NCBI GenBank assembly: GCA_025174535.1
Contig: JALBUN010000026.1
Location: 1-64,000 of the forward strand
DNA length: 64,000 bases
Source of the DNA: Cantharellus purpuraceus
Taxonomy: Eukaryota; Basidiomycota; Agaricomycetes; Cantharellales; Hydnaceae
Direction of reading: 5' to 3'
Shown here: piece by piece, positions 1-12,289 of the stretch
Position numbering within the stretch: position 1 is the stretch's first letter
Layout: each line of letters opens with the position of its first letter
Made by a program: the position numbers and the translations under genes
The notes under the pieces: generated by a model
The model's database searches: none
What the model saw: only the letters and a program-made list of their open reading frames with translations
Told to the model about the DNA's origin: nothing

Positions 1-1318
1 TTTATCAATGGTTTGGGGAAGCATAGTTATATTTATAAGCCGGATTGACACTTGGACGCCTCGTGTGACGTTAAAAGTTTATGAGGCCCTTTTTGAAGCG
101 GCACGAAGCCTTCATATTGATAATCGCCGGTCACGGATACACCTCAAAGGCGCTCCCATTGAAAAGCGACACGGATTAGGGGTGATGAAATTGGAAATCA
201 GACGGACTCGAGGGAGCCCCTTCGAAAGGGTCTACACTGCCAGCCTTAGCAGACCTTAAGGCCGGGTCGGATCGGACTCGGAAGTTCCAGCTCAGCTAGA
301 CCTCGGTTGACTCCAGGAGAACGAGGAGAACCCAGCGGTTGGAATCATTTCGCGGACTTGTCCATGGATCCGGCCACTTAAGGGTTTCCGGCCACTTAAG
401 GGTTTACGGCCAGATCAGAAGACAGTAGGAGAGGAAGTCCCAGGTCCAAGGCACAAGCTACCGCTTCGGACCAAAATTCTCATGCATAAAATTTACACTG
501 TGGGAGCCGGAACCACTGAATTTCATATCTCGGTGGGTAGGTCACTGAAAAACCGCTGAGAAAACCACAGAATTTTAGGGACGAGATTGATTTTAGGCCA
601 AAAACTTGATCCCTTGGCCAGCAAATGCGTAGATATTAGCTGCAAAGATGAGTAAACAGACTCTGGTGATAAGAGCCTGCAATCAGGAGGGATATATCCA
701 AGGTATACTTATATATGCATCAAGTTGTACCTTCAAAGATATGTTGGAGCAACAATACCTTCATGATTAAATAGAGCAACCATTTGTAGTCAATTCGAAT
801 CATACTTTATACTTAGCTAGTTACATTTATAAAAGAGCAAAAGTAAATAAGAGTTTATTTATCTACTCGCACAGAATGAATAAATTAGTCTGTCTCAGTT
901 ATAATTGGTGTCCGGCTGAGCACCCGTGACATTTGGTGTTGGTACTGCATCTTACAGACTGACCCGGGGTAATATCCGGACACTGACGACGCTGCTACCC
1001 AGAGCATGTCCGAGAACACGTCCTGAAATTTAGGAGACCCGAGTACGAGACGCTCTGTTTGCGAACACCGTCAAATCAGACAAGGCAATGTGATAAATCC
1101 TGTTCAATCAATCGTACCTCCAAGTTTAAATACATATATTGGCGTCGATAGGCGTCGACGCAATAGTACTTCAGCAAACCTTCTTAGGGATGACAAAAAA
1201 TTAATTTGACAGGAACTATCTGTAAGCAGCAACGAAGACGAGGCAAAGCGCTGCGAAAGCATCAGTCATACATTGGCCCCAGTGAAGACCATGCTCAAGG
1301 TCAAGGAGAAGTATTAAA
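1..1318. other. Intergenic, no gene seen
   Basis: No reading frame here resembles a known protein. The stretch holds a short local duplication near 378-415 (the unit ggccacttaagggttt occurs twice) and the dispersed repeat at 805-935 listed separately. Confidence 0.5.
805..935 (+). repeat. Dispersed repeat copy, probable LTR fragment
   Basis: This stretch aligns by eye with 20622-20765. Shared blocks are atacttagctag, a tatttatcta..tcgca segment, gaatgaataaa..tagt, and tgtccgg near the end. Gaps and substitutions show the copies are old. The pattern of an A-rich lead, a conserved block and tgtccgg fits a fragmentary fungal LTR, but neither copy shows clear ends or a target duplication, so that part is inference. 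Confidence 0.5.
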
Positions 1319-1985
1319 TCAGTTTGGGATGATTTTCGCAACGTTTTCCTTCACCCATTCACGGAAAGATTTCATACCGGGGTAAAGCTTGCGGGAGAGC
1401 ACTGGATCGGGGAAAGGAGGCGTGGGATATGCAAAGAGGAGCTCTGAGTAGTTTTCGTTAGTTGAGGAAATCTGGAAACAAGAGCGGACTTACTAAAGCT
1501 ATATTGATCATGAAATCGTAGAAGGTCTAATCAGAACAATTACTAAAATCCCGGGATTGACTTACTTTGCATGCGTTTCCTCGTCTAAGCCGTTATGTTT
1601 CAAGGCATCGAAGGCCGTCGCATCTACTTCCTGGATATGTACAATTTTACCGGATTCTTCGCTGATGATCTTGGCCATCTCCCTCGCACTGAGGAATTCA
1701 GTAGCAACCCGCAGGTCTTTGTTGAGCCAATCCTCTGGATGGAGAAGCGCGGCAAGAGCGAAGGCGCCTTCAACGCAAAAAAACATCAGATGCATCCAAA
1801 TTCATGATTCATCACAACTGACCCGTCTCAGAGACCGAATAAATAGCGAACGGTGCATCAGGGATGAGAGGCATGGGGAAATCATACTAGCTGCTTATAT
1901 ATCCCCGTTGTCCCATTCCTGCTCAACATCGATGATGAGAGGTTTATGGGCCAGGTTTATAACCACGTCTCAGCAAAATTGACAC
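1319..1985 (-). pseudogene. NmrA-like NAD(P)-binding family protein, decayed C-terminal part
   Basis: Reading the minus strand, three exon-like pieces match the NmrA-like Rossmann family of redox-sensing or isoflavone-reductase-like proteins. The first (about 1895-1820) reads FPMPLIPDAPFAIYSVSETG. A donor gtcagt there joins to the second (1780-1566), with GAFALAALLHPEDW and then VATEFLSAREMAKIISEESG. The third (about 1475-1319) runs from NYSELLFAYPTPPFPDP to WVKENVAKIIPN and a TGA stop. The splice between pieces two and three (donor gtaagt at about 1565) does not keep the obvious frame. Upstream of 1985 the expected glycine-rich N-terminal nucleotide-binding fold is missing or broken. I therefore call it a decayed gene, though a mis-read splice or sequencing error could mimic this. 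Confidence 0.6.
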
Positions 1986-3512
1986 TTCGCCTTGGCGTCT
2001 GGTGAGAACAAGTTTAATCTAAATGACGTGCATGTCAGCAGTATTAGCCAAATACATTACAGAAACAATTGGCTCGAAACTTGACGGGTGGTAGTTGGGG
2101 CAAGTTGCCGCTGTCTGGAGAGAACTTGACAAAAACGAAGAAATCATATCATCATCCATTTAAACCTTTCTGATTACAAGTAGATATACTCTTATCTTTT
2201 CCTAAAAGATGACACTGACATGGCTCGAGGGGTGCACACGCGATCCATTATGCTTATCAATCTAGATGACTTATTGGTAATTGCTACACTTGCAGAACGA
2301 CGTTCGGCACTCACATTAAAATCAAACTATTCAAGAGGGGCAAGCGATTCACTGATGATGTTGCTTATGAATATTATTGTTGTCATTAGGGAAGAGTTAC
2401 TGTAATGTGGTGAGAGAGCAGTAAACTTTTTTTTGCAGTGGATGAGAGGCACAATCTAGCGGCCATATTATGACCCAATTAGGAACAAGCTTGCAATCAT
2501 ACGTGCGACCCTGTCTGTCTACTCCGATCGGAGTCTGGTGGGAGTGCGCTGCATGCTGTCAGACCGACGCACAGTAATCCATAGGACCACAAACAACATT
2601 TACGTAAAATGGATGCTACAGAACATCGTTCACGACCTCATTTAATTCAACACAGACATTACTTGACTGCATGGCTGGGCCTAGACGTATGATGAGCTGG
2701 AAGGATCAAGAGGTGGTGTCTTTTGCATGCAGAAGGTCACCCACGCACCATGGTCGCGAGTTTCGATATCTCGATATCTACTGGGCCGATGCTGGGACTT
2801 ACAGAGACTCCTCAAGGCTATGAGAAGTGTACATCATCTCTGACTGCAACAACGGATCGGTGAAGTCATCTCACACACTCATTCTTATCTACGAGCATCC
2901 GCTCAGATGAGGAGTAGGTTGTAGGCTCGAATGCAGCACTCACGTGTGCGCCATGGTATAGTGCCCCCGTGGCGTCGGTGAAATGGAGCTGTGTTGCTGT
3001 GGGTACAATGCCTTCCTAATGGTGCCATATCTGTGATTTTCTGTGAATTTTGCATACGGACCGCCGGGGTGACCTGGGTATTTGGCCGTTGTGGAGAAAT
3101 AGAGATGCGGGGACTCCTCCAAGGGATGGTTGAGGAAGCTGCGTATGATACAAATGTCACTACGGAAGCCACAGGGCTAAAGGCTGTCTAATTACACCCA
3201 CGAAAACACAGAACCGCCAAATATGATAGGATATACGCTCACGACTCGTCCACCAGACTCGCTTGAGCATCTCCACCGACCGCTGGCACCCTGACTGTCA
3301 CTGCAATTAATGTCCATGTCGTGCACCATGATTTAGATTACAATAGACGATCCAACAACTACCCCCGTTGAGGGTCCAACTGTCAGGCCACGAGTCGTGT
3401 CTTCTAGTTATTCAAAGATGGTCGTATCCGTCACGTGACGATGGGGTGACTCGTGTCGTCACCTTGCGTCACCAATGTGTGACTCACAGATTGAAGTCTT
3501 ATAAAGTGGTAA
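1986..3512. other. Intergenic, no gene seen
   Basis: Short reading frames on both strands have no recognisable content. The last few hundred bases before 3513 must include the ELP1 promoter; cgtcacgtgacg at 3430-3441 contains a CACGTG E-box-like palindrome that could be a regulatory site, which is inference only. Confidence 0.45.
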
Positions 3513-6500
3513 ATGCGAAACTTGAGCGTGCTGTCCTCGACGGTTCACGCGCTCCCCACTGGTTATAGTGACCATGTCATCAGCGCGGAAGCCATTGACG
3601 TCGATGAAGACGTGATCTTTGTTGCATCTGAGAGAGTCGATTCTGACGATGTGAATATTCTAATATGGAAAGCCTTGGGTCAGCAGGATACCCTAGTACT
3701 GGTGAGTACCTTGTTAATGCAAGATCCGTCCTTACGCTATGTGCAGCAACGCTTTGCAGACCTAACTTCACTTGCTATCAGAGGTGCGAAAACGCAAATC
3801 GCATTATTAACTGTCATTGCGGACACGCGCACGTTATGCATCATCACCCGCTCCGGCGACATTGCTATCCTCCCCCTTGATCATGACAATGATGCGGATA
3901 CCGAAATATCACAGTCCTTTGACATCGTGGGCACACTTACTCCTGGTACCGTACGTGCGGTCGCTGTGGCTCCCGACTCCTCCCTCCTCGTTATAATAAC
4001 CTCCGCCACTCGTCCATCTTCACCCTCAGACTCCGACCCCGACTCCCCCACTATCCACCTCATGTCTCCTACATCCTTCACTCTTATCTCCTCCGCACCT
4101 CTGACCACCAAGGACCATGGAGCCGCCGCACCCATCAACGTCGGATGGGGCTCCAAGTCAACTCAATTTCACGGCAGCCTTGGGAAGGGCGCCGCAAAAG
4201 CACAGCCTGCTTCAGAATCCGGATGCACTGCAACACCGGATGATGATGCTGTCCCCCGCGTGTCGTGGCGTGGCGATGCGCAGTTTTTTGTCGTGTCCGC
4301 GCTAGAAGGCCTTCTTCCAGGTAAACGCGTTCTCAGGGTGTACAACCGCGCTGGCGTGCTTCAGAGCACGGCGGAGGACGTCCCAGGTCTTGAACATGTC
4401 CTCTGTTGGCGGCCGAGTGGTGGTTTAATTGCGGGTGTACAGCGGTTTGGAAACGTTCCTAGCGGGAATGCCAATGCCACCGGCCAAAACGAGAAAGTAG
4501 AACAATGGGCACTGGGACAAGGCACAAATGGTCGCCATGATGTTGTTTTCTTTGAAAGAAATGGACTCAGGCATGGAGAATTTACCTTAAAGGAGTCGTG
4601 GCGAAGTGCTGGTGACTTCAAGGGACGTGACCCCTCTCCCAATACTATGTCCACCCTTGTTCCTTCTCGTCGATGGGGGTATAAAGTGCGCGAGCTTGGA
4701 TGGAACTCAGACTCCACGATACTGAGTGTGTGGATAGAGAGGGAGGCAGGTGATGTCGGTGAGTTATTATCAGTGGTCTCTTAAGAGTTTACCTATTTTT
4801 TTTCTTCCCTTTGCATCATATCATGCCTTTTCCTCCTTGTAGTTTTCTGTTTCCCCTCTGTCTCATATCTCTACAAACTCACTAACTTATGGTCGCTTCA
4901 GTACAGCTATGGACAACAGGCAACTACCATTGGTATCTCAAGATGGAACTCCCTGCCCCAGGCGCATGTCGATTCACAAACATCTCATGGCATGTTGAAG
5001 ATCCCTCCAGACTTCTTTTGACGACGGCTGGTAAGTAGGGCTACTTCACTGCACTGGTCGCATCTTCGCATGACCAATAGTTCACAATTCTAATTGTCTT
5101 TGAATCATAGATGCTCTCGTGTCCACACGTTTGCTAGTCTTTACTGCATCATCTCCGTCCTCCTGCGGTACAGGGCTTGTCGGAGTTGTCGATGGGGGTG
5201 TGTATTCACCTCTAAGCCGACTACTAACATTCACGAGTGATGCGATGTATGTAACAGATATCCTCCTCCTTACGCCTTTCCGTACGCAGAACGTACCGCC
5301 GCCCATGGCTTCGGCTCGACTCTCACTATCATTCTCTTCCCTTCTACATACTTCCCCCGCTCTCCCTTCCACTCACGTTCAAACCCGGACTCAGCCCTGT
5401 GCACCACCAGTCCACATTACATTCGCACCAAAGCATGACGATTCATGCGACATTCTAGCCACACTTCTTACGGGTCATACCATTGCATTATGGGAAATCC
5501 GTAGTCCAGTCACAGTTAAGAAAGGTAGCCGAGAGGCCGTGATCTCAACTTTGCTATGGAGAGGTAGTGTTGGAGGGGTGAATTCGGCGAGACAGGTGTG
5601 TGTACGAGAGGGGAGGAACAAAGAGTGGATTATTGGCATGTTAGGATATAGAGGAGACGAGAGGGTCAGGGATGTAATTTGCTTCACTCTACTCGTTCCA
5701 ACCACTTCCTCCTACCCCTCGCCACCTTCCACCGGATCGACTACGGAAAGCCAAACGGAATCCGCATTTTTGATGGGTGTTGCTTGCACATGGCAGGTGT
5801 ACATGCCCGGAACAGGGGGTAGAATCATTGAGGAGGAGAGTGGTAATTTGGAGACTGGAAAGGGGTGCGTTGTATGGCAGGCAAGAGATGGAGGACTTTG
5901 GCAAGGTGCGAGTTAATTGATGATGATAACATTTTTCAAGGGTGCACTGACTACGAGCGGATTTTGTAGTTCCGCTCTGCATACCTCAACAGCAAAGTGA
6001 TAGTGATGATAAACCTGTGGATGCAGGGGGGGATGTCACGCTCTTGTCAAGATTACCGGAATTTTGTGTGAGAGCGACAAGGGTGTACGGTTATAGCTCT
6101 AGCTCTCCTCCATCTTCCCACTCCTTGTTCATTGGTCTATCCTCCTCCAAGCTATCCATAGCCTCCGCCCTCCTCACACCCGACTCCAATTCCAGTGTTT
6201 CCTCCCAACCCCCCTGTCCCTCTCTATCCCTATCACAGAACTGCACGTCCTACTCCATCGCAGGGCCATATCTTGTTTGGACGGCGACAGCGCCCGCCCA
6301 CGAGGCGTTCTTTGTAAGACTGGAGGTATTGCATGACGTGCTGCATTCAACCAACAAGCATCGCATTGAAGACTCATTGGAAAAACGACGTGTCGAGCGT
6401 GGTGCGCGCATTGTCACCGTTGTGCCGAGCACAATGTGCCTTGTGCTGCAGATGCCCCGGGGAAACCTGGAGACTGTGATGCCCCGCCCCCTCGTAATGG

Positions 6501-8872
6501 AACAGGTCCGTGCAGACGTCCAAAGGTGAGAGGTGGTTTGTATTGCACGTCCTCTTTTTGTTGATCAGTCTCTGTTTGGGTTTTGATATACGTAGGGGTG
6601 ACTACCGTGCTGCGTTCCTCGCGTGTAGGAAGCATCGTGTAGATCTTAACGTCTTAGTCGAGCTTGATGCGGTGGCTTTCGGAGAGAGCATTGCGTCGTT
6701 TGTGGAACAGCTGGATGATGTGGATCACATCAATCTTTTTCTCTCTGGGTTAAGGCCAGTATTCACCAAGTCTTGGACAGAAGTCGTTAGTGGCTTAACG
6801 CCGCTTGTGTTACAGTCGATCATCACTTTCCTCTGAGACGATCAATCGGCTATGCGACGGTATTCGTGTCGAGCTTGAACGGCGCGACATTCATAAATTC
6901 GTCAACTCGGTTTTGACGGCATATGTTGTTAAGACTCCCCCAGATTACGAGGCTGGACTCTCGTTACTCCTTCGCCTCCGTGGTACGTTTGTTGAGCATG
7001 CAAAATGTGTCTTTTCCTGAATGTGGGGATTTCACGAACAGGGGAGAATTCGACTTTGGTGGAGGATGCCGTCAAGTATATTATATTCCTGGTTGATGCT
7101 GACCGACTATTCGATACCGCGCTTGGTATGTATGATTTCTCACTGGTACTACTCGTTTTGCAGTACTCACAAAAGGTGAGTCCATCGATCCCATGCGTAT
7201 AGTGTTTTACATAGCTTACGGGACCATCCAGGACCCTCGGGAGTATCTTCCATTTTTACGATCTCTACACACACTCTCAGGACCATACCAGTGCTTTAAA
7301 ATTGACGATCACCTGAAGCGGTTCTCAAAGGCGTTGTGCAGCCTTCATCGTGCGGGCCAGGAGCACTTTGAAGAAGCAAAGTCGTATGTTGTGAACCATG
7401 GGTTATACACTGATGCGCTGGTAATTTGGAAAGAGGAGCGAGATAAATACGATGTCAGTCGTGTTACAATTCGAGGTGCTTATGTCGGGCTGATTTTACT
7501 TCATCCGCGGGTAGGTATTACTGGACCTGTACGGCGATTACCTATTTGATCGCCGAGAATATAGAGCAGCAGCATTAGGTGTGTTGATGTTTTCCATGAC
7601 TAAATGAGACATCTTTGACTTCAGGTTCAGCGTTCGTTCAGTCCTCGCGTCTCAAAAAGGCCATGCTCGCATATGAAAAGGCACTAGACTGGCAGGAGCT
7701 TTTCGATCTTGTGCTTCGAGAAAACATCACAGGTGATAAGCTGTCGAATATAGCTCATCGCATAGCAGGTGTGTCATGGGATTTTTTGTAGTCCGGCTGT
7801 CTTTACTTACCCTACTAGATGAACTTGGATCCAAGCAACGGCATACTGAGGCTGCCCGTGTGCTATTGGATTATACGGGGAACGTTGATGAGGCTGTTGC
7901 TTCGCTCCTCAGCGGCAATGCATGGTCAGAAGCCCGGCGGATTGTGAGTGCTTTGGGAAGTGTCTTTTTTTGTCGCTCACGGTTATTCATATCGCTTGTA
8001 GGCCGCCCTTCACAAAAGGGACGACCTTGTGACTTCATTAATTCTTCCAGGCACTCTGGAAGCTAGGTCGTCGATCTCGGACGAGATCGAAGAAATCCGA
8101 GATCTGTTGGAGAAACAAGTTAGTCGACTGGATGAGCTGGCAGCCAAGAAACGGTCTGAACCTGGTAAGTCGGCAAACGCGCTTCGGCTGAGTCTTTTTA
8201 CCGGCTGACACACTCTGCAGAGGCATTTTATGGGTTGGAGGAGGCTAATTTGGCCAACATTGATGTGATGACTGACGTCTCAAATCCCGGGACCATGTTT
8301 ACCCGTTACACGGTTGCTCCAACATCCTCCGATCGTTCTCGGTGAGTATTCATTAGCTCCTTTTTCCATGGTGTGATTCACAGCGCACCTAGACGCACGT
8401 CACGGTCCAAGCGTAAACTTGACCGCAAATCCGGGAGAAGAGGGACCGTTGAGGAGGAGGAATATCTTCTAAAGAGTTTGACCAAGCTTGTTGTACGACT
8501 AGAAGCTGTCCAAGGTTCGCACCATAGTTGTAACGCGAAAGCACTCATATCGAACTTCCGTTCCGGCTTGCAGCCGAGTGTCGAGTGTTACTCCCCCATC
8601 TACTCAATTTATCAAGTGACCATGCACAGGAGGCTAAAGACCTTCAACAAGAAGTGGAAGATCTGGAACAGGCAATGCGCTGTAGCACAGAACGTATTTG
8701 GACGGAGCGAGAGAACCCACCATTGGATGATAATGATGTCACGTCATTAGCTGGTGTGGGTCCACAAGGACCTAGCCAGATCAAGCTCCTGGAGAAGGTG
8801 CCAAAGCCGTCTATTACGGACGTGCCATGGAAAGTTGAATGGATCAAAACAGCACGATTAGTAGTAGGATAA
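3513..8872 (+). CDS. ELP1: Elongator complex protein 1 (IKI3 family), 15 exons
   Basis: Elp1 is the scaffold of the Elongator complex, which modifies wobble uridines of cytosolic tRNAs. The start is fixed by the family's usual MRNL opening at 3513. The N-terminal WD40 region holds VSWRGDAQFFVVSAL, DVVFFERNGLRHGEFTL and VQLWTTGNYHWYLKMELP. The helical C-terminal part holds LVDADRLFDTALGMYDFSLV, FKIDDHLKRF and KKAMLAYEKALDWQELFDL. A basic stretch (RRTSRSKRKLDRKSGRRG) precedes the EEEEYLL motif, as in the tRNA-binding tail. Exons I infer: 3513-4758, 4902-5030, 5111-5905, 5970-6525, 6596-6785, 6838-6982, 7042-7175, 7232-7453, 7515-7578, 7625-7768, 7819-7943, 8002-8164, 8221-8341, 8384-8514, 8574-8872. 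They join in frame to 1,487 codons. A further 45-base in-frame intron at 3702-3746 is possible. The gene looks intact. The donor at 8515 (gttcgc) is weak. Confidence 0.96.
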
Positions 8873-9509
8873 TGCATGTTAGAGTTCACATTCCACAATT
8901 TCCAATTCTTCTGTATGAGTTGTAGTACTCCTCTGGGAACTAGTGTACTAATCTTGTCCTTCAAGCTTCACCCTTTGACATGAGATTAGTCTGTATTTAC
9001 TCCTTAGTTGGATGTAAGTTGGGAGACAATATCCATCCAGCACCAGTGTTCAATAGTATCACAAATGTATTTAGTAGGATATTGGTAGGATGCGTTGTCC
9101 AATCTCATTCTCAAGTCCCTTGATGGAACATACGACCTGCATTTCTTTTTGGCGCTGATCCACCCTTTCTGACTTGTTCAATTGCTTGAACCAGTTGATC
9201 CGGCCCCCTTCCTGAAATATCATATGCTAACGCGTTCTACGCTCTGGCTGCATTATATATAGTGTGTCTCAACTCTGCCACACAGTGTGGTAAACAACGA
9301 GGTTGCGGTTGCGAAGTTGTAATCAACATACACCCACTTCCAAAAGTCATTCACATTTGGGAATGTTACGCAAAGTTTGATTTTTCCACTGCTGGCAGAG
9401 CGGCCCGAGTCCGGGAAGTTGATTCGAAGTATTGAACATCACCCAGTGACCAACCTGCCTCAAGTTCAACGTTCGACGTAACACTGACACACGCGAAAGC
9501 TTAGCTGTT

Positions 9510-11164
9510 ATGGCTTTGTTCCCAACAGAGAGAGAGGCTGTTGAGGTAGCCGTCCTGCGGGTGAAAACGGTCACGGACTCAGATATCCACCGTGCTGAGG
9601 GAGCCGAACTCTCGTCCATTCAATCTTGTGCAACGCAAAAGACATTCAGCTCAGCAATTCGCCTTATTTCCATTGCCTCAGAACCATTTCCTATAGCTCC
9701 GGAACACACACCAATTTCGCTGAAATTTAGTGAAATCCTACCAGTAGAGGAAACTGCAACCCAGGGCCGTTTACGTACAACGACAAGCGAACAGGTGTGA
9801 ACAAGGCGTTGGCACCATTTTTCCCTGCTTCCACCCGTTTCTATATATTTTTGGGTACGACCTTGGTCTGTCATGCATTATGACTTGCATCTAATCCCTT
9901 CTTCCTTAGGATGGTTCACAGTGCAGTGAAGAGACAGTGTTCCTCCTTATTACAATCGGAGTCAACTGTGCCACTCGATGCGGAGGAAACCCAGCAACCT
10001 TCTGTGGAAAGTCCTTCCTCAGAGACAGATACATTCTCTCCTGATGATCCAAAAGCAATTTTACAAGCCTTACTGAAATATCTCACCGATGTCGAACTAT
10101 TCAACCTCATTTTGACTCGGCTGGCAAAAGCCGCCCCACGAAGATCGCCCCTCTTCCTTACAACTCTTTGTGTAGAGGGCGTACACGATTTCTTTCGCCC
10201 GCATGAGCCTTTCACGGATTCTCTTCAACTTGCAACCCCAGCTTCCGCCGACGTTTCGCGTCATAACCCGCTTAATAGAATGCCTATAACTCGCCGCGAT
10301 TCAGAAAGATTGACGGGAAAGTTTAACGTGCCAAGCTCGAGAAAAAACTCCCCTGCACTCCTCTTGTCAATTGGGACGCTTCTATCTTTTCTCGAGCCTG
10401 ACGAATTACGCACTCTGATCCACAGGAGGATATCTGAATCTCATGCCCCTCACAGACCTGTTGCATGCTTCTTGGAGTTTCTGCAAAGTGGAGGAGAAGA
10501 TATACCCTGGGGAAAAGTACGGACAATGATGAAAAGGACGAAATGTCGCGAGAACGTCAAAGCAAGGAAGGCGCGGGAGCGTGCAGGCCCTTATCAAGCA
10601 GAAGGTTCAAGGGCATGCTCGGTAATGGGATCAACCGAGCCTGGAGATGCAGATGCTTCAATGATGCCAGAAGGGTCTTCTACCGATGCAATAGGAGCCA
10701 TGGATCCTCCTCCATCGTATGTTGACTTCGACCTGGAAGAAGGAGAGATTTCTCCCAATTCAGATTCTCCTAGCTTATGGCCCCCCCCTCCCCCACCTTC
10801 AACTGCACCATCAGACCAAGGCACAACGCTAGCGGCTCCTCCCGGAAACTATGCTCTTGTTGCCGGAACCGCTCCTCCGCTAAAGAAAAAGAGGAACCGG
10901 AAGTCCAGTGCGGCACGCAGAGCCCAGGCCTACCAGGAGGTATACCCGTCACAATGTTAATCATACGTGTCCACTGACTCTTTTGCAAAGTGGCAACAAT
11001 TAGAAATGTCTGCTACGACTCCGTCTGTCGCTTCAATGCTTTATCCAGCGCATCCTACTCCTTCTAGTTCCAACCATCCACCGCCACGATCATTCCCGTA
11101 CTTTGTGGCGCCGAAGCGAAGCGATTCCCTGTATCCCGGCCGGCGTGATCTTGTAACGTTTTGA
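9510..11164 (+). CDS. Unrecognised spliced gene, Pro-rich basic C-terminus
   Basis: Three exons, 9510-9796, 9910-10939 and 10991-11164, join in frame to about 496 residues. Introns are gtgaac...ttag and gtatac...caaag. The first exon (SLKFSEILPVEE) is followed by an acidic and serine-rich segment, then a probable helical region containing ILQALLKYLTDVELFNLILT and LLLSIGTLLSFLEPDELRTL. The last third is disordered: DLEEGEISP, a run of seven prolines, and a basic KKKRNRKSSAARRAQAYQE patch that could be a nuclear signal. I recognise no family. The two LL-rich segments may be repeats of one helical module. The gene lies 640 bases downstream of ELP1 in the same orientation. The start at 9510 is the first ATG of the open frame and is not otherwise supported. 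Confidence 0.7.
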
Positions 11165-12289
11165 ACACTGGCAAACATATCCCTCTTTCTGTGATTTACT
11201 CCGCAATTTGTACACACTCGACCAGGACTGGGTTTGATGATGTCATTTCCTGAGGGTCGATTTTCAGACGTCTACAAGGCACAATTAACAGCCTGATCGT
11301 CCAATTTCCTAGATCCACCTGTTGGTCCGAATGCATATTTGATCATGGAGAGAACCACAAGTATTCGAAAAAAAACACAGATTAATCGACCCACCCACGC
11401 CTAGAGAGTCGGTCGAATGACTCAACTCCTTTATTTCTTTGCCGTCTGTCGAGTCAGCTGTACTTCTAAGCCTCTCATCCATCCTCTCTCTTTCTCCGCC
11501 CCTCTCCCCATACTTCTAAAGTCAGTGCGGCCCAATACGGAACGACAACAAAGCCTATTCAGGCCAGCGCTCGTTCCCTGCGTCGAGCAGTAGAATCCCT
11601 ATCTGAACTACTTGAGGATTCCTATTCCATCAGCATCGTTGAGGGAAAATGGACCATCCCTATTTCTCGATAACTACTTGAGCAGGCATCTCGCTCACCG
11701 GATAGACGGTACCGAGTTTTGTACTCTTGATGCTACCTTCATTGTATACTGAAGCTGAAATCTCATGTCATTCCTGCTTGTGTTTCCTCTTGTGTGTAGT
11801 TATGATGCCATCTATATAGACCCTCTCATTTTACAATGGCGATGGTAGGTATTACAAAAAATTTCCCCATCACCCCTCGACACGATGGGTTGCTGAAACC
11901 TCTGAACGATATGTAATACATCAAACTACATTTTCACATCATCCTTCAGCTAAAATTTCCGACCACAATGCCTCCAGTGTAGCAGTTTTCAGTTCGAACG
12001 TAGTTAAAGAGATATAGGACCCCACCCAACACCTATGATTTGTAAGGCATGCTTGGTTTAGTATATACCTTGTTGGTAAACGTTGAGTAGTACTCCATCC
12101 TGATCGATCATATCTCAGGTAATGTTCCTAGTACATGAATTTCTGAATCATGTGTGGCAGCGTAATTCACGACAGACAGACGCGAAAACATACAATACAG
12201 TTTGATATGGTCATGTGGGCTATTCACAAGGGTTTTACACTGATGGATTACATCCCGAATTTCAACATCTCATCTCCCAATAGGGATTA
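11165..12289. other. Intergenic between convergent genes
   Basis: The unrecognised plus-strand gene ends at 11164 and the minus-strand P450 ends at 12290, so this is a convergent 3' region. It has scattered short frames only and no repeat I can recognise. Confidence 0.5.
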